DNA of 7,445 nt from Enteractinococcus sp. (GTDB lineage: Bacteria > Actinomycetota > Actinomycetes > Actinomycetales > Micrococcaceae). Shown here one piece after another: positions 6,211-7,445 of the stretch. Within the stretch, counting starts at the first letter, position 1; each line of letters begins with the position of its first letter. The notes under the pieces were generated by a model. That model searched no databases and was not told the origin of the DNA. It saw nothing but the letters and a program-made list of their open reading frames with translations. The position numbers and the translations under genes are program-made. The DNA lies in the NCBI GenBank assembly GCA_029267455.1, contig JAJUIX010000061.1, forward strand, positions 1 through 7,445. The letters run 5' to 3'.

Positions 6211-6232
6211 AAATTGTTCACAAATTGTTCAC
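6211..6232 (+). repeat. Perfect tandem 11-mer AAATTGTTCAC
   Basis: AAATTGTTCAC is repeated exactly and without a gap (6211-6221, 6222-6232). Each copy contains TTGTTCAC, one or two mismatches from the actinobacterial DnaA box TTGTCCACA. The same TTGTTCACA appears again at 6524-6532. The 11-base phasing places both on the same DNA face. Confidence 0.5.
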
Positions 6233-6280
6233 CGGTTTGTTTTCGACGATTCGTAGAGACGTTGGATTGCCGTAGCATCA

Positions 6281-6480
6281 TCCACTGGCCCCTGACCCCG
6301 GCCACGCCCTGCCAGTGGCGTCTTTCGAGCCCCTCCGGTCGTGACACCAAGCGGGTATCACTCTCAGTCCCTCGCCAATAGCTCTCACAGGCCGACTGAA
6401 CGATGCAGAATCCCCATACCACACTTGCGAGCCTGATGGTGGGGCCTACCCCTTCCCCGGCGCCCGCTCCTGAGTAAATA
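6281..6480. other. GC-rich block with hairpin, possible structured RNA
   Basis: 127 of 200 bases are G or C, between AT-rich flanks. CCACTGGC (6282-6289) and GCCAGTGG (6311-6318) are perfect inverted arms around a 21-base loop, and GGGG-CCTA-CCCC (6441-6452) is a smaller hairpin. I cannot match it to tRNA, tmRNA, RNase P RNA, SRP RNA or 6S RNA. A transcript on the minus strand starting near the palindrome at 6480-6495 is conceivable but unproven; it may only be a spacer. Confidence 0.25.
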
Positions 6481-6495
6481 GTGATATATATCACT
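6480..6495. promoter_or_regulatory. 16-bp perfect palindrome, Crp/GlxR-type site
   Basis: AGTGATATATATCACT is a perfect palindrome. It contains GTGA-N6-TCAC with a central TA, matching the actinobacterial Crp/GlxR consensus TGTGANNTANNTCACA at all specified bases except the outermost pair. It lies among the outer DnaA boxes, 64 bases past the yggS stop and far upstream (about 870 bases) of dnaB. No clear target promoter can be named. Its AT core could also be an unwinding-prone sequence. Confidence 0.45.
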
Positions 6496-6558
6496 TTCAC
6501 TTGGAAAAGCACAAGGGTGTAACTTGTTCACACTTGTGGGAAACCCTGTGGATAACTT

Positions 6559-7299
6559 TTAGCTTGAGTAGTCTCGCTCACCAAAAATCGCGGTCCCTAC
6601 CCGCACCACGGTGGCGCCTTCCTCAATAGCAATTTCGTAGTCATTCGTCATGCCCATCGACAGGCCGCCCTCACCGATAAGTTCTGGTCTCCGGGCGCGC
6701 AGATCATCCCGCAGCGTGCGGAGTTCAGCGAAGTTGTCCCGAATGACTTCTTCATCGTCGGTGTGAGCAGCCATGGTCATCAGGCCCTTGACCTTGAGTG
6801 CTTCAAACTCCAGCAACTGCTCGAGGAACGCTTCGACCTCACGGGGCTCTAGGCCCGATTTGGATTCCTCTCCGGAGACGTTGACCTGCACGTAGACGTC
6901 GAGCGTGCGGCCAAATTCTTGCAATTGGCTCTCGAGACGTCGCGCGATACGGAGCCGGTCTAGGGCCTGAAATTCATGCGCGAACTGTGCAACCGCACGG
7001 GTTTTATTGGATTGCAATGGCCCAATGATGGCCCAGTGCGGGTCCAACTCGGCCATGGCCTGCGCCTTCGCTTCGGCTTCCTGAACCTTATTTTCCCCAA
7101 ACTGTGTCACACCGGCGGCGTACGCTGCACGTAACCGCTCGACAGGCACTGTTTTGGAAACTGGCAGTAAGCGAATGTCACTGGGATCTCGGTCAGCTCG
7201 TTTCGCAGCGGCCGCGATGTTCTCTCGGACCTCAGTCAGTGCTTGGCGGAATTCGTCTTCAGTAACTGCGACGCGAGGCGCATTCTCAGGCGTGGACAT
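6559..7299 (-). CDS. yggS: YggS/PLPBP family pyridoxal-phosphate homeostasis protein
   Basis: A 246-residue cytosolic PLP-binding protein with an alanine-racemase-like single barrel and no known enzymatic activity; the family buffers free PLP and affects amino-acid balance. Landmarks: LLPVSKTVP with the Schiff-base lysine K49; QFGENKVQEA (66-75); HWAIIGPLQSNK (88-99); VQVNVSGEESKSGL (137-150); KGLMTMA (171-177); LSMGMTNDYEIAI (213-225); and VRVGTAIFG (232-240), which binds the phosphate. Nothing is missing. The frame is open to a TTG at 7305, but ATG 7299 is preferred because TACATT lies exactly six bases before it and there is no Shine-Dalgarno. In many Actinobacteria this gene sits in the ftsZ-sepF cluster; here it stands alone, next to DnaA boxes, with a perfect box three bases after its stop. 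Confidence 0.93.
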   Translation of the reverse strand: MSTPENAPRVAVTEDEFRQALTEVRENIAAAAKRADRDPSDIRLLPVSKTVPVERLRAAYAAGVTQFGENKVQEAEAKAQAMAELDPHWAIIGPLQSNKTRAVAQFAHEFQALDRLRIARRLESQLQEFGRTLDVYVQVNVSGEESKSGLEPREVEAFLEQLLEFEALKVKGLMTMAAHTDDEEVIRDNFAELRTLRDDLRARRPELIGEGGLSMGMTNDYEIAIEEGATVVRVGTAIFGERDYSS

Positions 7300-7305
7300 G
7301 CCCAA

Positions 7306-7311
7306 AATGTA
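7306..7311 (-). promoter_or_regulatory. -10 element of a leaderless promoter for yggS
   Basis: TACATT (TANNNT, 4 of 6 to TATAAT) on the minus strand ends six bases before ATG 7299, placing the transcription start at the start codon. The divergent gene begins only 71 bases away, so the two promoters share this short region. Confidence 0.4.
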
Positions 7312-7370
7312 ACATAGAGGCAGATGTTCAAGCCTTTACCCCCGTCATCATGGGGCCGTTGAGGAGTTTT

Positions 7371-7445
7371 GTGACCCAGTCTTCTACGAACCCTGACCCG
7401 GTTGCGTCCATCACCGCAAGCACAGCGGCAGAAATTGCCGAAGCG
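7371..7445 (+). CDS. N-terminus of an unidentified protein (runs off the right edge)
   Basis: An open frame of 25 codons from GTG 7371 to the window end, starting MTQSSTNPDPVASITASTAA. A strong Shine-Dalgarno, GAGGAG (7361-7366), lies four bases before the GTG, and the gene is divergent from yggS; these two facts are the evidence for it. An in-frame ATG at 7350 would add seven residues but lacks a Shine-Dalgarno. The visible part is polar, rich in Ser, Thr and Ala, with no Arg or Lys-led signal peptide and no recognisable domain; many actinobacterial transporters and cytosolic enzymes have similar disordered N-termini. No function can be assigned. Confidence 0.6.
   Translation, partial: MTQSSTNPDPVASITASTAAEIAEA

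Larger units (their letters stand above)
5762..6555. other. oriC: DnaA-box cluster, candidate replication origin (oriC) or DnaA-control locus
   Basis: Perfect TTATCCACA boxes, all read on the minus strand: 5762-5770, 5780-5788, 6547-6555. One-mismatch boxes to TTATCCACA or TTGTCCACA: 5811-5819 (TTGTGCACA, palindromic with the next base, so a box on both strands), 5823-5831, 5844-5852, 5853-5861, 6000-6008, 6012-6020, 6214-6222, 6524-6532. Weaker boxes include 5899-5907, 5906-5914, 5967-5975 and 5989-5997. An AT-rich tract at 5911-5970 lies between two dense sub-clusters and could be the unwinding element. A dozen good sites within about 800 gene-free bases is the signature of an actinobacterial oriC. 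The placement is odd: actinobacterial oriC normally lies between dnaA and dnaN, and neither is in this window. A DnaA-titration site or an elaborate dnaB control region are the alternatives. Confidence 0.7.
5609..6558. other. Gene-free intergenic region of about 950 bases between yggS and dnaB
   Basis: I see no credible protein gene here. From left to right it holds the dnaB leader (5609-5731), the dnaB promoter candidate (5732-5760), the main DnaA-box cluster (5762-6020), an AT-rich tract inside it (5911-5970, 18 of 60 bases G or C), a second AT-rich stretch (6091-6130, 12 of 40 G or C), paired TTGTTCAC repeats (6211-6232), a GC-rich block (6281-6480, 127 of 200 G or C) with a hairpin, a Crp-like palindrome (6480-6495), and two to three further boxes up to the yggS stop. 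The strong swings in base composition over short distances argue for several functional parts. Confidence 0.85.

Noticed and set aside
6191..6214. TTTTTCCGGGGCCCCAAAAAA as a Rho-independent terminator
   Set aside because: The GGGGCCCC core is self-complementary with no room for a loop, the inner CC pair does not match, and no gene ends nearby.
6165..6512. A 115-codon minus-strand open frame in the yggS-dnaB gap
   Set aside because: Starts with GTG without a Shine-Dalgarno, shows no recognisable motif, mixes unlike composition and crosses the DnaA-like tandem repeats. More likely chance.

Overview
The window looks like an ordinary chromosomal segment of a medium-GC actinobacterium, most likely a Micrococcales member (the family assignment is inference from protein style). 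Support comes from an actinobacterial-type DnaB, -10-like TANNNT hexamers placed 6-7 bases before several start codons, as expected for leaderless mRNAs, and small housekeeping genes typical of this group. All recognised genes but the last lie on the minus strand, so they read from right to left.

From right to left: the first 25 codons of an unidentified plus-strand gene (from 7371) diverge from yggS (6559-7299, PLP-homeostasis protein). Next is a gene-free stretch of about 950 bases (5609-6558) packed with DnaA-box-like nonamers. Then come dnaB (4235-5608, replicative helicase), a class I/II PLP aminotransferase (2996-4195), csbD (2679-2876, stress protein) with a strong hairpin behind it, a PEBP/YbhB-family gene (1998-2561), a UbiE/MenG-type methyltransferase (1241-1960), a 2'-5' RNA ligase-like phosphodiesterase thpR (662-1210), a small two-helix membrane protein (296-547), and the N-terminal half of a winged-helix regulator (1-233, running off the left edge).

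The outstanding region is 5755-6560. It holds three perfect TTATCCACA boxes, about nine one-mismatch boxes, two copies of the same head-to-head box pair with an AGC spacer, 11-bp-phased direct repeats, two AT-rich tracts, a 200-base GC-rich block with a hairpin, and a 16-bp palindrome matching the core of Crp/GlxR sites. It has the make-up of a chromosomal replication origin, yet it lies between dnaB and yggS rather than between dnaA and dnaN. It is either a relocated or atypical oriC, a DnaA-titration or control locus, or a DnaA-regulated dnaB promoter region. One perfect DnaA box sits one base from the predicted -35 element of dnaB.

The other genes are housekeeping and stress functions with no obvious shared pathway. 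Pairs that are probably co-transcribed are PEBP-menG-thpR (gaps of 30-37 bases) and possibly dnaB-aminotransferase (39-base gap), although the downstream members have candidate promoters of their own.
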